Below, in pieces: positions 11,210 to 20,156 of a stretch of DNA of 41,981 bases (its first letter is position 1; each line of letters begins with the position of its first letter). The position numbers and the translations under genes are program-made. The stretch comes from Lentisphaerae bacterium RIFOXYA12_FULL_48_11. GTDB lineage: Bacteria; Verrucomicrobiota; Kiritimatiellia; UBA8416; YA12-FULL-48-11. The notes beneath the pieces were generated by a model that was not told the DNA's origin, did not search any database, and saw nothing but the letters and a program-made list of their open reading frames with translations. The DNA lies in contig MHBM01000166.1 in the NCBI GenBank assembly GCA_001804885.1, positions 1 through 41,981 of the forward strand. The letters run 5' to 3'.

Positions 11210-12034
11210 ATGGGTATCAAGAAATATAAACCGACGTCTCCAGGCATGAGATTTATAACAGTCTCAACCTTTGAGGAAATAACAAAGGATAGGCCTGAGA
11301 GATCGCTGATTGAGATAAGAAAGAAGAATGCTGGACGGAATTTCCAGGGTCGTATTACCACGCGGCACCGCGGTGGTGGTAATAAAAAGCAATACCGTAT
11401 CATTGATTTTAAGAGGGACAAAATAAATATACCCGCGAAAGTTGCGGCTATAGAGTATGATCCCAATCGATCGGCTAATATAGCGTTGCTGAATTATGCG
11501 GATGGAGAGAAACGATATATTCTGGCGCCTTTGGGTTTGCAGGTTGGGACACAACTGATGTCGGGTGCTGATATTGAGCCGATTGTTGGTAATGCATTAC
11601 CGCTTTCAAAGATTCCTCTTGGGCTCTTTATTCATAATATTGAGATGCAACCAGGTAAGGGCGGGCAGCTTGTCCGAGGAGCGGGAAGCAGTGCGCAGTT
11701 GATGTCGCGGGAGGGTGCATTTGCCCATATTAGGCTTCCTTCTGGTGAAACCAGAATGATTGATGTAAGGTGTATGGCCACAGTCGGGCAGGTAGGCAAT
11801 CTTGATCATGGCAGCGTCAGCTGGGGTAAGGCCGGCAAAACGAGGCATCGTGGAATCAGGCCTACAGTGAGAGGTGTGGCAATGAATCCTGTTGACCATC
11901 CTATGGGTGGTGGAGAAGGTCGCAGTTCTGGTGGCGGTCATCCTTCTTCGCCTTGGGGTAAACTGGCCAAGGCCGGCAAGACGAGACACAGGAGAAAGTC
12001 AAGTAGCAGGCTTATTTTGAGTCGGAGAAAATAA
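11210..12034 (+). CDS. rplB: 50S ribosomal protein L2
   Basis: Essential large-subunit core protein at the peptidyl-transferase centre and an inter-subunit bridge, 274 residues (normal length). The start [15 protein letters not shown], the RNA-binding core [21 protein letters not shown] and the PTC-proximal loop with the conserved histidine ([19 protein letters not shown]) are intact. The C-terminus is the usual basic tail. A GGAG sequence lies 8 nt before the ATG, and rpsS follows 3 nt after the stop. Confidence 0.99.
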   Translation: MGIKKYKPTSPGMRFITVSTFEEITKDRPERSLIEIRKKNAGRNFQGRITTRHRGGGNKKQYRIIDFKRDKINIPAKVAAIEYDPNRSANIALLNYADGEKRYILAPLGLQVGTQLMSGADIEPIVGNALPLSKIPLGLFIHNIEMQPGKGGQLVRGAGSSAQLMSREGAFAHIRLPSGETRMIDVRCMATVGQVGNLDHGSVSWGKAGKTRHRGIRPTVRGVAMNPVDHPMGGGEGRSSGGGHPSSPWGKLAKAGKTRHRRKSSSRLILSRRK

Positions 12035-12037
12035 ATT

Positions 12038-12322
12038 ATGGCGCGGTCATTAAAAAAAGGTCCTTTTGTTGATGAAAAGCTATTGAAGAAGGTAGAGGCC
12101 ATGAATCGGTCTGGTGAAAAACGCCCGATCAAAACATGGTCTAGACGTTCCATGATTGTTCCGGAATTTATCGGGCATACAATGGCTATACATAATGGAA
12201 AGCAGCATATTTCCATGTTTATAACGGAGAACATGGTTGGGCATCGATTGGGCGAATTTGCAGCAACACGAATATTCCGTAAGCATGGAGTTCACACTGA
12301 CAAGGCAATAGCCTTGAAATAA
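12038..12322 (+). CDS. rpsS: 30S ribosomal protein S19
   Basis: Small-subunit head protein contacting the A-site finger, 94 residues. It shows the family signature [43 protein letters not shown] and [17 protein letters not shown]. It sits between rplB and rplV in the standard S10 order. Nothing unusual was seen. Confidence 0.99.
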   Translation: MARSLKKGPFVDEKLLKKVEAMNRSGEKRPIKTWSRRSMIVPEFIGHTMAIHNGKQHISMFITENMVGHRLGEFAATRIFRKHGVHTDKAIALK

Positions 12323-12344
12323 GCGTTGCGCGGGGATGGCGATA

Positions 12345-12683
12345 ATGGAAGTAATTGCAAAGTCAAGATATGTAAAGATGGCTGCGAGTAAGGCCAGAGA
12401 TCTGGCGTTCCGTATGCGAGGGTTGCCTGTCAGCGAGGCTCTTAAAGTAACGGATTTCAGCGAGCGCAAGGGGGCCTATTACCTTGGTAAGACCTTGAAA
12501 TCGGCTATAGCCAATGCTGAAAAGAATGCTAAATTGTCCGTGGCGGATTTGAAAGTTAAGGATGCAGTAATTGATGAAGGTCCGATGATGAAACGATACT
12601 GGGCCAGACCCAGGGGAACAGTTAGCCCTATTCATCGGAGGACATGCCACATCAAAGTAATTTTAACAGACGGTAAGGATTGA
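12345..12683 (+). CDS. rplV: 50S ribosomal protein L22
   Basis: Exit-tunnel protein, 112 residues from the start chosen. The frame has two nearby ATGs: at 12336 the GGGGA is immediately adjacent to the start, while at 12345 the same GGGG is about 9 nt upstream and the protein begins MEVIAKSRYVKMAASKARD, as in the family. I therefore choose 12345. The tunnel beta-hairpin is present (DEGPMMKRYWARPRGTVSPI), followed by HRRTCHIKVILTDGK. The macrolide-relevant hairpin shows no deletion. Confidence 0.95.
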   Translation: MEVIAKSRYVKMAASKARDLAFRMRGLPVSEALKVTDFSERKGAYYLGKTLKSAIANAEKNAKLSVADLKVKDAVIDEGPMMKRYWARPRGTVSPIHRRTCHIKVILTDGKD

Positions 12684-12707
12684 TAAATATAAATAAGGAG
12701 TCTGGAT

Positions 12708-13388
12708 TTGGGACAAAAGGTAAATCCTATTGGTTTTAGAGTCGCTGTTGATAAGAACTGGCGTTCCCGCTGGTTCAGCAATAAGAAGATGTTTGGTGAT
12801 CTTCTTGTTGAAGATATGGCGATACGTGCTCTCGTGAGAAAGCGTCTTGATAACGCTGCCGTTTCGGAAATTATAATTGAACGTTATGCGAACCGGGTAA
12901 GGGTTAATATTCACACAGCACGACCTGGTATAGTGATTGGCCGCAAGGGGCAGGATATCGAGAAGATCCGCGGAGAGATCACGAAGATGACGGGCAAGGA
13001 AGTGTATGTTGAGATCAAAGAAGTGCGTGATCCCGACATGAATGCGCAGCTTATTGCCGAGAATATAGCCTTGCAGGTTTCCAGGAGAGTGTCTTTCCGG
13101 CGTGCGATGAAACGATCTATAAAGATAGCAATGGACCTTGGTGCTGAAGGAATAAAGATCAAGGCAAGTGGACGACTTGGAGGCGCAGAGTTGTCTCGAG
13201 TGGAATGGTTCAAGGAGGGGAGAATTCCTCTTCACACATTGCGTGCTAATATTGATTATGGTTTTGCCGAAGCAGTAACGACTGCCGGCAGAATAGGAGT
13301 TAAAGTTTGGGTATGCAGGAAGACAGAGGACCCCACGCAGGGAGAAAGGAAGATCAAGACCAATGCCGTTAATGCCCAAGAGAGTTAA
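12708..13388 (+). CDS. rpsC: 30S ribosomal protein S3
   Basis: mRNA-entry protein of the small subunit with ribosomal helicase function, 226 residues. It begins at a TTG codon (read as Met, [12 protein letters not shown]) placed 8 nt after a strong AAGGAG; no ATG gives the family start. The KH domain motif ([18 protein letters not shown]) and C-terminal block ([25 protein letters not shown] in part) are intact. Its last 26 nt overlap the beginning of rplP in another frame. Confidence 0.98.
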   Translation: MGQKVNPIGFRVAVDKNWRSRWFSNKKMFGDLLVEDMAIRALVRKRLDNAAVSEIIIERYANRVRVNIHTARPGIVIGRKGQDIEKIRGEITKMTGKEVYVEIKEVRDPDMNAQLIAENIALQVSRRVSFRRAMKRSIKIAMDLGAEGIKIKASGRLGGAELSRVEWFKEGRIPLHTLRANIDYGFAEAVTTAGRIGVKVWVCRKTEDPTQGERKIKTNAVNAQES

Positions 13389-13773
13389 GCATCGCAAGAT
13401 GCAGAGAGGGAGCCGTAAGGGCATTGCCTCGGTTGGAACCATGTTGGCTTTTGGGGAATATGGGTTGAAGGCTCTTGGCCGAGGTTGGGTCAAGAATACA
13501 CAGTTGGAAGCCTGCCGTGTTTCCATCAACCGGTTCATGAAGCAAAAGGGAAAAATGTGGATAAGGGTCTTTCCTGACAAGCCTATTACGAAGAAGCCAA
13601 TTGAAACGAGAATGGGGAAGGGTAAAGGGGATCCGGAGTCTTGGGTTGCGGTCGTGAGGCCGGGGGCAATTTTATTTGAGATAAGTGGAATTCCCAAGGA
13701 TATGGCCTGCGAAGCGATGAGAATTGCGGCCGCGAAGCTCGGTGTGCCTACGAAGTTTATTTTCAGACACTAA
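13363..13773 (+). CDS. rplP: 50S ribosomal protein L16
   Basis: Large-subunit protein near the A-site tRNA elbow, 136 residues. The start gives [20 protein letters not shown], resembling the usual MLMPKRxKxRK; the second ATG at 13372 is possible, but the AGGA at 13347-13350 lies closer to the first. The frame therefore overlaps rpsC by 26 nt. Motifs [21 protein letters not shown], the arginine-hydroxylase substrate region and [20 protein letters not shown] (in part) are normal. Confidence 0.98.
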   Translation: MPLMPKRVKHRKMQRGSRKGIASVGTMLAFGEYGLKALGRGWVKNTQLEACRVSINRFMKQKGKMWIRVFPDKPITKKPIETRMGKGKGDPESWVAVVRPGAILFEISGIPKDMACEAMRIAAAKLGVPTKFIFRH

Positions 13774-13782
13774 TGGTGATTT

Positions 13783-13986
13783 ATGAAGGCAGCGAAACTT
13801 AGAGAACATACTGATGATGAACTGCGACAGTTGATGGATGAGACTGCGCAGCAGGTATTCGATTTGAAAGCCAAGCAGGGCGTTAGTGATTCTGGAGAGC
13901 ATCCTCTGCGGGTGCGCCTTGTTCGCAGGGAGTTGGCCCGGATAAAGACGATAATCAGAGAACGGGAGCGTAAACGCAATGGTTGA
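13783..13986 (+). CDS. rpmC: 50S ribosomal protein L29
   Basis: Small alpha-helical hairpin protein at the tunnel exit, 67 residues. The sequence has the family pattern LREHTDDELRQLMDETAQQ, FDLKAKQG and HPLRVRLVRRELARIKTII. It overlaps rpsQ by 8 nt. The ATG lies 9 nt after the rplP stop. Confidence 0.97.
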   Translation: MKAAKLREHTDDELRQLMDETAQQVFDLKAKQGVSDSGEHPLRVRLVRRELARIKTIIRERERKRNG

Positions 13987-14263
13987 ACTCAAGTCAGATG
14001 ATCGTGGTGTACGTAAACAGCGCAAGGGAGTTGTTGTAAGCAAGAGCGGAGATAAGAGCTTGGTGGTTCTTGTCGAGACAAGGAAGCCGCATGAAGTTTA
14101 CAGGAAAGTGATGACTCATAAGAAGAAGCTGTATGTACATGATGAGAAGAATGAAGCCGCGGTGGGCGATAAGGTTCTTGTGGTTGAGATTCGGCCAATC
14201 AGCCGGATGAAAAGATGGCGTCTGGTTGAGATTATTGAAAAGGCTGCCCAGAAGAAGGTTTAG
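13979..14263 (+). CDS. rpsQ: 30S ribosomal protein S17
   Basis: Primary 16S rRNA-binding OB-fold protein, 94 residues. Recognisable are RKGVVVSKSGDKSLVVLVE, the signature loop VMTHKKKLYVHDEKNEAAVGDKV (in part) and RPISRMKRWRLVEIIEKA. The start overlaps the end of rpmC by 8 nt. The N-terminus has about 10 extra charged residues before the OB fold, compared with the shortest family members. Confidence 0.98.
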   Translation: MVELKSDDRGVRKQRKGVVVSKSGDKSLVVLVETRKPHEVYRKVMTHKKKLYVHDEKNEAAVGDKVLVVEIRPISRMKRWRLVEIIEKAAQKKV

Positions 14264-14271
14264 AGGGTTGA

Positions 14272-14637
14272 ATGATTACTGAAAGTACATATTTGACAGT
14301 AGCGGATAACACGGGGGCCAGAATAGCAATGTGTTTCCGCGTAATAGGACAAAACAGGCATACTGCGTATGTTGGTGACATTATCAGGGTTGCAATTAAA
14401 GAGGCTCAACCAACGGGTCTTGTAAAGAAGGGGCAGGTTTGCAGGGCTGTTATTGTGAGAACAAGTCATCCGATAAGGCGGTCGGATGGAACATACCTGA
14501 GGTTTGATGATAATGCGGCGGTGATTGTTGATGATTCGCTTAATCCAATCGGATCAAGAATTTTTGGTCCGGTGGCGCGTGAACTTCGTGATAAAAATTT
14601 CATGAAGATCATATCCCTGGCGCCTGAAGTTGTATAG
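14272..14637 (+). CDS. rplN: 50S ribosomal protein L14
   Basis: Large-subunit interface protein bound by RsfS, 121 residues. It begins [20 protein letters not shown] and contains [37 protein letters not shown] and the C-terminal [22 protein letters not shown]. Standard length and position between rpsQ and rplX. Confidence 0.99.
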   Translation: MITESTYLTVADNTGARIAMCFRVIGQNRHTAYVGDIIRVAIKEAQPTGLVKKGQVCRAVIVRTSHPIRRSDGTYLRFDDNAAVIVDDSLNPIGSRIFGPVARELRDKNFMKIISLAPEVV

Positions 14638-14671
14638 CAGGTGGATATAAAGAATTTAAGGGGAATTTAAA

Positions 14672-15001
14672 TTGAGTATTCAGAGAATAAAGAAGAATGA
14701 TGTTGTGATTGCAGTGTCAGGTTCCATAGCTGGAAAGTCCGGAAAGGTTATGCAGATTCTGGCTGATCACAAAAGTGCTATTGTTGAAGGCGTGAACATG
14801 GTTAAAAAGTGTTTGCGCAAGTCACAGGATCACCCTCAAGGCGGTATAAGTGAGAAGGAAGCTGCGATTCCAATGTCGAGGATTATGCTTCTATGTCCGA
14901 CCTGTAAGAAGGGTGTTAGGACAGCAAGGGTCAAACATAATGACCAGATGATCAGGAAATGCAAGAGGTGCGGGTTCTTATTTGAGGGTTCAGTGAAATG
15001 A
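14672..15001 (+). CDS. rplX: 50S ribosomal protein L24 with C-terminal zinc ribbon
   Basis: Assembly-initiator protein of the 50S subunit with an N-terminal KOW domain (KKNDVVIAVSGSIAGKSGKV, residues 8-27), 109 residues. The C-terminal part has two Cys pairs, C75-x2-C78 and C97-x2-C100, that form an apparent zinc ribbon (LCPTCKKG ... KCKRCGF), where the E. coli protein has none. The start is TTG, 10 nt after AAGGGGA. It overlaps rplE by 4 nt (ATGA). Identity is firm; zinc binding is inferred from the cysteine spacing. Confidence 0.97.
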   Translation: MSIQRIKKNDVVIAVSGSIAGKSGKVMQILADHKSAIVEGVNMVKKCLRKSQDHPQGGISEKEAAIPMSRIMLLCPTCKKGVRTARVKHNDQMIRKCKRCGFLFEGSVK

Positions 15002-15537
15002 TGCCGCGATTAAAACAGAAATATAATAGTGAAGTGATCCCAAAGCTGAAGGATGTGCTTGGGATGACAAATGTGTTGAGGATGCCTCGACTGGTTAAGG
15101 TTGTTCTTAATATGGGTATTTCAGCCGCCAAGAAGGATGCTGTAAATAATCTAGTTGCTGATCTTACAAAGATTACTGGTCAGAAGCCCGTTTTGAATAA
15201 GGCCCGAAAGAGCGTATCGAATTTTAAGGTTCGAGAGGGGATGATTGTTGGGGCGAAAGTGACGCTCAGGGGCGATAGAATGTATGAGTTTCTAGATCGC
15301 ATGATGACTGTTGTTCTGCCTAGAATCCGGGACTTCCGCGGAGTGTCTCCAAAGGCTTTTGATGGCCGAGGCAGTTATACTCTGGGTGTGAAGGAGCAGA
15401 CGGTTTTTCCGGAGATTGATCCGAATACTGTAACAGTGACTCAGGGAATGGATATAACAATTGTAACTACGGCGCGCAAAGATAACGAAGCGCGTGAAAT
15501 GTTGAAGATGCTTGGGATGCCTTTCTCAGGCAATTAG
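14998..15537 (+). CDS. rplE: 50S ribosomal protein L5
   Basis: 5S rRNA-binding protein, 179 residues. It shows the family blocks MTNVLRMPRLVKVVLNMGIS, TGQKPVLNKARKSVSNFKVR, RGVSPKAFDGRGSYTLGVKEQ-like text and a C-terminal DITIVTTARKDNEAREMLK. Two adjacent ATGs (14998 and 15001) could both serve as start; the first overlaps the rplX stop by 4 nt. Its neighbours are rplX and rpsN, the usual spc order. Confidence 0.98.
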   Translation: MMPRLKQKYNSEVIPKLKDVLGMTNVLRMPRLVKVVLNMGISAAKKDAVNNLVADLTKITGQKPVLNKARKSVSNFKVREGMIVGAKVTLRGDRMYEFLDRMMTVVLPRIRDFRGVSPKAFDGRGSYTLGVKEQTVFPEIDPNTVTVTQGMDITIVTTARKDNEAREMLKMLGMPFSGN

Positions 15538-15554
15538 CAGGAGGAGCTTGATAC

Positions 15555-15740
15555 TTGGCTAAGAAATCACAGATAGCAGAAGCAAAACGCGAGCCGAAGT
15601 TCAAGACTCGCAAGTATAATCGTTGCCATCGTTGCGGTCGGCGGCGAGCATTTATGGGTAAGTTCAAGATTTGTCGTCTGTGTTTCAGGGAGCTGGCTGT
15701 ATCCGGTCAGATTCCGGGCATTGTAAAGGCGAGCTGGTAG
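15555..15740 (+). CDS. rpsN: 30S ribosomal protein S14, short zinc-binding type
   Basis: Small-subunit head protein, 61 residues, of the short zinc-containing type (the longer zinc-free form is about 100 residues). The four ligands are C24, C27, C40 and C43 (CHRCG and CRLC). It ends [11 protein letters not shown], the family C-terminus. The start is TTG ([11 protein letters not shown]), 8 nt after a strong AGGAGGAG at 15539-15546. It lies between rplE and rpsH as usual. Confidence 0.98.
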   Translation: MAKKSQIAEAKREPKFKTRKYNRCHRCGRRRAFMGKFKICRLCFRELAVSGQIPGIVKASW

Positions 15741-15753
15741 CATCGGAGAGAAT

Positions 15754-16152
15754 ATGAATTTGACGGATCCAATTTCTGACATGTTGACTCGCATTCGTAA
15801 CGCACTTGCAGCTGGTCTTGAAACAGTTGAGATGTACCAGTCGAAGGTGAAGGTTGAGGTGGCCCGTATTCTGAAGAAGGAAGGGTATATTAAGGATTAT
15901 GTGGTTGAAGGTGGAAGCAAGAAGAAATCCTTGAGGATATATCTTAAATATACGGATGACCAAGAACCGGCAATACGGGGTATCAAGAGGAAGAGCAAAC
16001 CTGGGTTGCGGTTGTACAGTGGGGTAAAGAAAATGCCCAGGGTTATGCATGGGATGGGTACGGTAATCGTAAGTACACCGCTTGGCATCATGACGGGTAA
16101 GGACGCTTCGAAACGCGGTGTCGGTGGAGAGATTGTTTGTTTAGTCTGGTAA
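15754..16152 (+). CDS. rpsH: 30S ribosomal protein S8
   Basis: Central-domain 16S rRNA-binding protein, 132 residues. It starts MNLTDPISDMLTRIRNA and ends with the signature STPLGIMTGKDASKRGVGGE. Its ATG follows the rpsN stop by 13 nt with GGAGAG upstream. In E. coli S8 represses the spc operon at rplE; no such target was identified here. Confidence 0.99.
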   Translation: MNLTDPISDMLTRIRNALAAGLETVEMYQSKVKVEVARILKKEGYIKDYVVEGGSKKKSLRIYLKYTDDQEPAIRGIKRKSKPGLRLYSGVKKMPRVMHGMGTVIVSTPLGIMTGKDASKRGVGGEIVCLVW

Positions 16153-16196
16153 CTTGAAATACGGTCATAAAGACCAAATTGATTTTGGAGTAAAGA

Positions 16197-16727
16197 ATGT
16201 CACGAGTAGGACAAAAACCAGTAGAAATACCTTCGGGTGTGACCGTTACAGTAAATGGTGCTGACGTGCGTGTCAAAGGGCCAAAGGAAGAGTTGGCTAT
16301 GACGATGGCGTCTGGAGTTTCCGCTGTTGTTGACGGGGGGAAGCTCGTTGTTAAGGTTTCCGATGAAGAGAAAGGCAATCTCCACGGACTGACGAGAACC
16401 CTCATCGCGAACATGATTGAGGGTGTTACCAAGGGATATAGCAAAGGACTTGAAATCCAGGGTGTAGGCTTTAAAGCTGCGATCCAGGGGCAGAAGCTTC
16501 AGATGTGGTTGGGTTTTCCAAAGCCTGTTGAATACACTATACCTGATGGAATAAAAGTTGTAGTTACGGAAGGTACTGCGATGCTTGTCAGCGGAGCTGA
16601 TAAGCAACTGGTTGGTGACGTATCGGCAAGGATACGTTCATATTTCCCGGCAGAACCTTACAAGGGCAAGGGAATACGATACAAGGGTGAATATGTAAGG
16701 CGCAAGGTCGGTAAGACCGTTGCCTGA
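16197..16727 (+). CDS. rplF: 50S ribosomal protein L6
   Basis: Large-subunit protein near the factor-binding site, 176 residues with the two repeated L6 folds. Family features include MSRVGQKPVEIPSGVTV, YSKGLEIQGVGFKAAIQGQK and the C-terminal PAEPYKGKGIRYKGEYVRRK, including the conserved EPYKGKGI(R)Y block. It is preceded by a 44-nt spacer with GGAG at the proper distance. Confidence 0.99.
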   Translation: MSRVGQKPVEIPSGVTVTVNGADVRVKGPKEELAMTMASGVSAVVDGGKLVVKVSDEEKGNLHGLTRTLIANMIEGVTKGYSKGLEIQGVGFKAAIQGQKLQMWLGFPKPVEYTIPDGIKVVVTEGTAMLVSGADKQLVGDVSARIRSYFPAEPYKGKGIRYKGEYVRRKVGKTVA

Positions 16728-16740
16728 TGCAGGAATAATC

Positions 16741-17115
16741 ATGAAATCTGACAGCAGAAAAGACCGCAGGGTGTTACGACACTTGCGTATAAGGGCGAAA
16801 ATAAGAGGTACAGCTGAACGGCCAAGGATGGCAATAATGGTTTCAAATAAACACATCCACGTTCAGTTTATTGATGATGATAAGGGTGTTACGATTGTGT
16901 CGGTTTCCACTAAGGGACATGAGGACAACAAGAATATGGCATCGGCAACTCTTTTAGGCAAGAGAGCTGTAGATGTTGCCTTGGGAAAAGGTATTAAGCA
17001 GGCTGTTGTGGATCGTGGCGGATTCAGATTTACGGGCCGCGTGAAGGCAGTTGTTGATGTGGCAGTTAAGGCAGGGCTGGTGGCGGGCACTGTTGCTACT
17101 ACGGAGGAAAAGTGA
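16741..17115 (+). CDS. rplR: 50S ribosomal protein L18
   Basis: 5S rRNA-binding protein, 124 residues from the start chosen. The frame can be opened at TTG 16720 inside rplF, but the ATG at 16741 lies 6 nt after AGGA and yields [18 protein letters not shown], matching the family N-terminus. Motifs [20 protein letters not shown] and [22 protein letters not shown] C-terminal helix are present. It overlaps rpsE by 4 nt (GTGA). Confidence 0.97.
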   Translation: MKSDSRKDRRVLRHLRIRAKIRGTAERPRMAIMVSNKHIHVQFIDDDKGVTIVSVSTKGHEDNKNMASATLLGKRAVDVALGKGIKQAVVDRGGFRFTGRVKAVVDVAVKAGLVAGTVATTEEK

Positions 17116-17630
17116 GTTCAATAGTTGAAGAAACAATACTTCCATTCGGGCAGATGGAGCAGGGTCAGTCAGAACTCGAAGAGAGAGTTGTGTTTGTAAA
17201 CCGTTGCGCCAAAGTTGTTAAAGGCGGAAGGCGTTTCAGTTTTAGTGCGGTTGTTGTTGTGGGTGATCATCATGGCCGTGTTGGATATGGATTTGGCAAG
17301 GCTAATGAAGTGACTGATGCTATCCGTAAGGGTGGAGAGTCTGCAAAGAAAATGATGTTCAGGGTTACGATGAAGGATAGAACAATACCACATGAAGTGA
17401 CAGGTGAATGCGATGGCGGAGTTGTTCTTCTTCGACCTGCAGCGCCAGGAACCGGAGTTATTGCCGGTGGTGGCGTGAGGGCCGTTCTTGATCTTGCTGG
17501 TATAAGGGATATTCTGGCTAAGTCATTAGGCAGTTCCAACAGGTTGAATGTTGTAAAGGCGACAGTAGCTGCGCTTAAGCAATTGCGGTCCAAGGAAGAA
17601 ATCAGCGCAGTTCGTCAAGTTGAGTTGTAA
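17112..17630 (+). CDS. rpsE: 30S ribosomal protein S5
   Basis: Small-subunit accuracy protein lining the mRNA entry, 172 residues. It has the N-terminal dsRBD-like domain ([40 protein letters not shown]) and the C-terminal domain ([24 protein letters not shown] in part, [17 protein letters not shown]). The start is GTG, 5 nt after GGAGG, overlapping rplR. The residues around the spectinomycin loop (KVVKGGR) look wild-type. rplO follows 12 nt downstream, with no rpmD between. Confidence 0.98.
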   Translation: MSSIVEETILPFGQMEQGQSELEERVVFVNRCAKVVKGGRRFSFSAVVVVGDHHGRVGYGFGKANEVTDAIRKGGESAKKMMFRVTMKDRTIPHEVTGECDGGVVLLRPAAPGTGVIAGGGVRAVLDLAGIRDILAKSLGSSNRLNVVKATVAALKQLRSKEEISAVRQVEL

Positions 17631-17642
17631 AGGGTATTAACA

Positions 17643-18089
17643 ATGGATCTTACTTCTTTAAAAAATAGTCCTGGTGCGAGACGTAAAAAAATGCGGGTCG
17701 GGCGTGGAACAGGGTCGGGTAAAGGAAAGACCTGCGGTCGTGGACATAAGGGACAGTTGGCCAGGAAGGGCCACAAGCACAAGGGCGGTTTTGAAGGTGG
17801 TCAGATGAAGTTGATCCGCCGTATTCCAAAGCGCGGATTCAAGAGTATGGATTTGCTTGGGTATTTGGCTGTTAACCTTTCTGATCTTACGCAGTTTGAA
17901 GAAGGAACCGAAGTCACTGTGACGCTCCTCAGGGCCAGAGGAATAGCAAAGGGAGTCTACAAAGGGATCAAGATTCTTGGTGACGGAGAGATCAATAAGA
18001 AGCTTACTGTTAAAGTACAAGCATTCAGTGCCAGTGCCAAGGCCAAAATAGAGGCTGCTGGTGGTGTTTGTGAGGTCGTAAAAGCCTGA
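17643..18089 (+). CDS. rplO: 50S ribosomal protein L15
   Basis: Large-subunit protein, 148 residues. It shows the basic glycine-rich N-terminus (SPGARRKKMRVGRGTGSGKG, GRGHKGQLARKG), FEGGQMKLIRRIPKRGF and the C-terminal globular domain ending AAGGVCEVVKA. Its stop shares one base with the secY start (TGATG). The preceding gene is rpsE; the L30 gene commonly found between them is absent. Confidence 0.98.
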   Translation: MDLTSLKNSPGARRKKMRVGRGTGSGKGKTCGRGHKGQLARKGHKHKGGFEGGQMKLIRRIPKRGFKSMDLLGYLAVNLSDLTQFEEGTEVTVTLLRARGIAKGVYKGIKILGDGEINKKLTVKVQAFSASAKAKIEAAGGVCEVVKA

Positions 18090-19435
18090 TGCTATCCGCC
18101 TTTGCAAATTCTCTCAAAATTCCGGAATTAAGGCAGCGTATTTTCTTTACGCTGAGTATGATTTTTGTGTGCCGTTTAGTTGAAACGGTGCCGACGCCAG
18201 GAATTGATCCGGGTGCGCTTCAGAGAGTCATTGCCGATATTGAGGGACAGGTTAGCGGTGGATTCCTAAGCTTCATTGATCTTTTCAGTGGAGGTGCTCT
18301 CAGTCGTTGTGCTGTTGGTGCCCTTGGTATAATGCCGTATATCAGTGCCTCAATTATCCTGCAGATGATGACGGCAATTGTTCCCACCTTAGAGCGATTG
18401 GCGAGGGAAGGCGATGCGGGGCGCCAGAAGCTTTCTCAATATACCAGATATCTTACAATAGTGATTTGCGGTATCCAGGGTTTTGTTCTTGCCCTTACTC
18501 TTGAGAGGCCTGGCGCTCTTGGAATTAACGAAGTCCTCGTGCCGATCCAGGGATGGGAATTCAGGATTATGACGGTGCTTACCCAGATAGCTGGGACGAT
18601 GCTGATGATGTGGATAGGTGAACAGATTACAGAGCGTGGTATTGGCAATGGTATATCGATGGTTATAACTATTAATATAGTAAGCCGTCTTCCTAGTGCA
18701 CTTTATGCGGCCATCAACATGTTCAAGCCTGTTGAAGGAGTGGCCAGATTTACGATATTCCATCTTATAGGCCTGGTTGTTGGCTTTTTCCTCGTTGTTG
18801 CTGCGACCATAGCTTTGACTCAGGCCCAGAGAAAGATACCAATAAATACTACCAAACGTGTGATTGGCCGGAAGGTGTATGGCGGACAAAATACTTACAT
18901 GCCTTTGAGGGTTAACTATTCGGGTGTCATGCCTATCATCTTTTCCTCGGTAATGCTGGCGTTTCCTGCCGCAATCTTGAGGCAGTTGCCTTGGGATTTT
19001 GCCAAGACTATTGGTGTCGCTTTTAATATAGGCGAACCCTTGTATGTAACATGTGATGCCCTGTTAATTCTTTTCTTTTCATATTTCTGGGTTGCAACAC
19101 AGTTTAATCCGCTGCAGATAGCAGACGATTTGAAGCGAAATGGTGGTTATGTGCCTGGCATCAGGCCGGGTCGTCCAACTGCCGAGTATCTGGATAAGAC
19201 AATGACGCGTATTACGTTAATTGGTGCAATTTTTCTTACAGCCATTGCCATTTTACCGTCAATTCTGGCCCGCTGGGGATCGGTTCCTTATCTGGTTGCA
19301 CAATTTTTTGGCGGCACCAGTCTTCTTATTATTGTGGGTGTTGTGCTTGATACCATGCGGCAGGTTGAGTCACATCTTCTTATGAGGAACTACGATGGTT
19401 TTCTTAGGAAGGGTAAACTACGAGGCCGCAAGTAA
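18089..19435 (+). CDS. secY: protein translocase subunit SecY
   Basis: Channel-forming inner-membrane subunit of the Sec translocon, 448 residues with about ten hydrophobic segments. It begins MLSAFANSLKIPELRQRIFFT, has the first loop/plug region (VPTPGIDPGAL, GGALSRCAVGALGIMPYISA) and the cytosolic loops with the ribosome/SecA contacts (TLERLAREGDAGRQKLSQYT; QRKIPINTTKR). The C-terminus is basic (RKGKLRGRK). It overlaps rplO by one base and is followed by adk, the common spc-operon arrangement. Confidence 0.99.
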   Translation: MLSAFANSLKIPELRQRIFFTLSMIFVCRLVETVPTPGIDPGALQRVIADIEGQVSGGFLSFIDLFSGGALSRCAVGALGIMPYISASIILQMMTAIVPTLERLAREGDAGRQKLSQYTRYLTIVICGIQGFVLALTLERPGALGINEVLVPIQGWEFRIMTVLTQIAGTMLMMWIGEQITERGIGNGISMVITINIVSRLPSALYAAINMFKPVEGVARFTIFHLIGLVVGFFLVVAATIALTQAQRKIPINTTKRVIGRKVYGGQNTYMPLRVNYSGVMPIIFSSVMLAFPAAILRQLPWDFAKTIGVAFNIGEPLYVTCDALLILFFSYFWVATQFNPLQIADDLKRNGGYVPGIRPGRPTAEYLDKTMTRITLIGAIFLTAIAILPSILARWGSVPYLVAQFFGGTSLLIIVGVVLDTMRQVESHLLMRNYDGFLRKGKLRGRK

Positions 19436-19458
19436 GGAATTCCGAAAGGGATGTCTCT

Positions 19459-20103
19459 ATGAAAGCTATAGTGTTATTCGGTGCGCCTGGATCGGGAAAA
19501 GGAACTGTTGCGGAAAAGCTGAAAGTAGCAACTGGCTATATCCATATTTCTACCGGTGATATGTTGCGTGAGGCTGTAAAAAAAGCGACATCTGTTGGGC
19601 TGGAAGCCGAGGCCTACATGAAACGTGGAGCACTTGTGCCGGATGAAGTCATTATCAAGCTTGTTGAGGAAAGACTGGATAAAGGGTCTCCAGGCGATTT
19701 GTACATGTTCGATGGTTTTCCAAGAACCATACCGCAGGCTGAATTGCTCGAAAAAAGTCTTGGTAGCCGAGGGGGTAAGGTTGATTTTGTAATATTTCTT
19801 GATACTCCGAGGGATGTACTGCTCCAGAGGTTGACGGGACGGCGTACTTGTCGAAAGTGTGGGTGGAATTGCCATATTATCAATCTTCCGCCGAAGAAAG
19901 CCGGAGTTTGTGACGTTTGTGGCGGTGAATTGTACCAGAGGCCTGATGATCAGGAAGCTACAATAGTCAATAGGCTGGAAGTCTACAACAAGCAGACAGA
20001 AAGTCTGATTGCAAGATATCAGACTCAGAAGGTTCTTGTGAAAGTAAATTCGAATCAAAAAATTGAAAATCTTATCAGTGAGATCCGGCAGATACTAAAG
20101 TGA
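19459..20103 (+). CDS. adk: adenylate kinase, zinc-type LID
   Basis: Catalyses AMP + ATP to 2 ADP in the cytoplasm; 214 residues. The P-loop is GAPGSGKGT (residues 8-16), the NMP-binding part STGDMLREAV follows, DGFPRT sits at 85-90 and the LID begins at RLTGRRTC. The LID carries four cysteines (C131, C134, C151, C154) in two C-x2-C pairs, the structural zinc form. It lies 23 nt after secY. The C-terminal VNSNQKIENLISEIRQIL is typical. Confidence 0.98.
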   Translation: MKAIVLFGAPGSGKGTVAEKLKVATGYIHISTGDMLREAVKKATSVGLEAEAYMKRGALVPDEVIIKLVEERLDKGSPGDLYMFDGFPRTIPQAELLEKSLGSRGGKVDFVIFLDTPRDVLLQRLTGRRTCRKCGWNCHIINLPPKKAGVCDVCGGELYQRPDDQEATIVNRLEVYNKQTESLIARYQTQKVLVKVNSNQKIENLISEIRQILK

Positions 20104-20156
20104 GGATGCCTTGCGATACGTTCCTGTAATTATGCCGGTTCTGTGGTTGAAGAGAA

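Noticed and set aside
12663..13697. 344-codon antisense open frame across rplV end, rpsC and rplP
   Set aside because: It lies entirely opposite well-conserved ribosomal genes, shows no family motif and has no ribosome binding site context; it is a shadow of the GC and codon pattern of the + strand.
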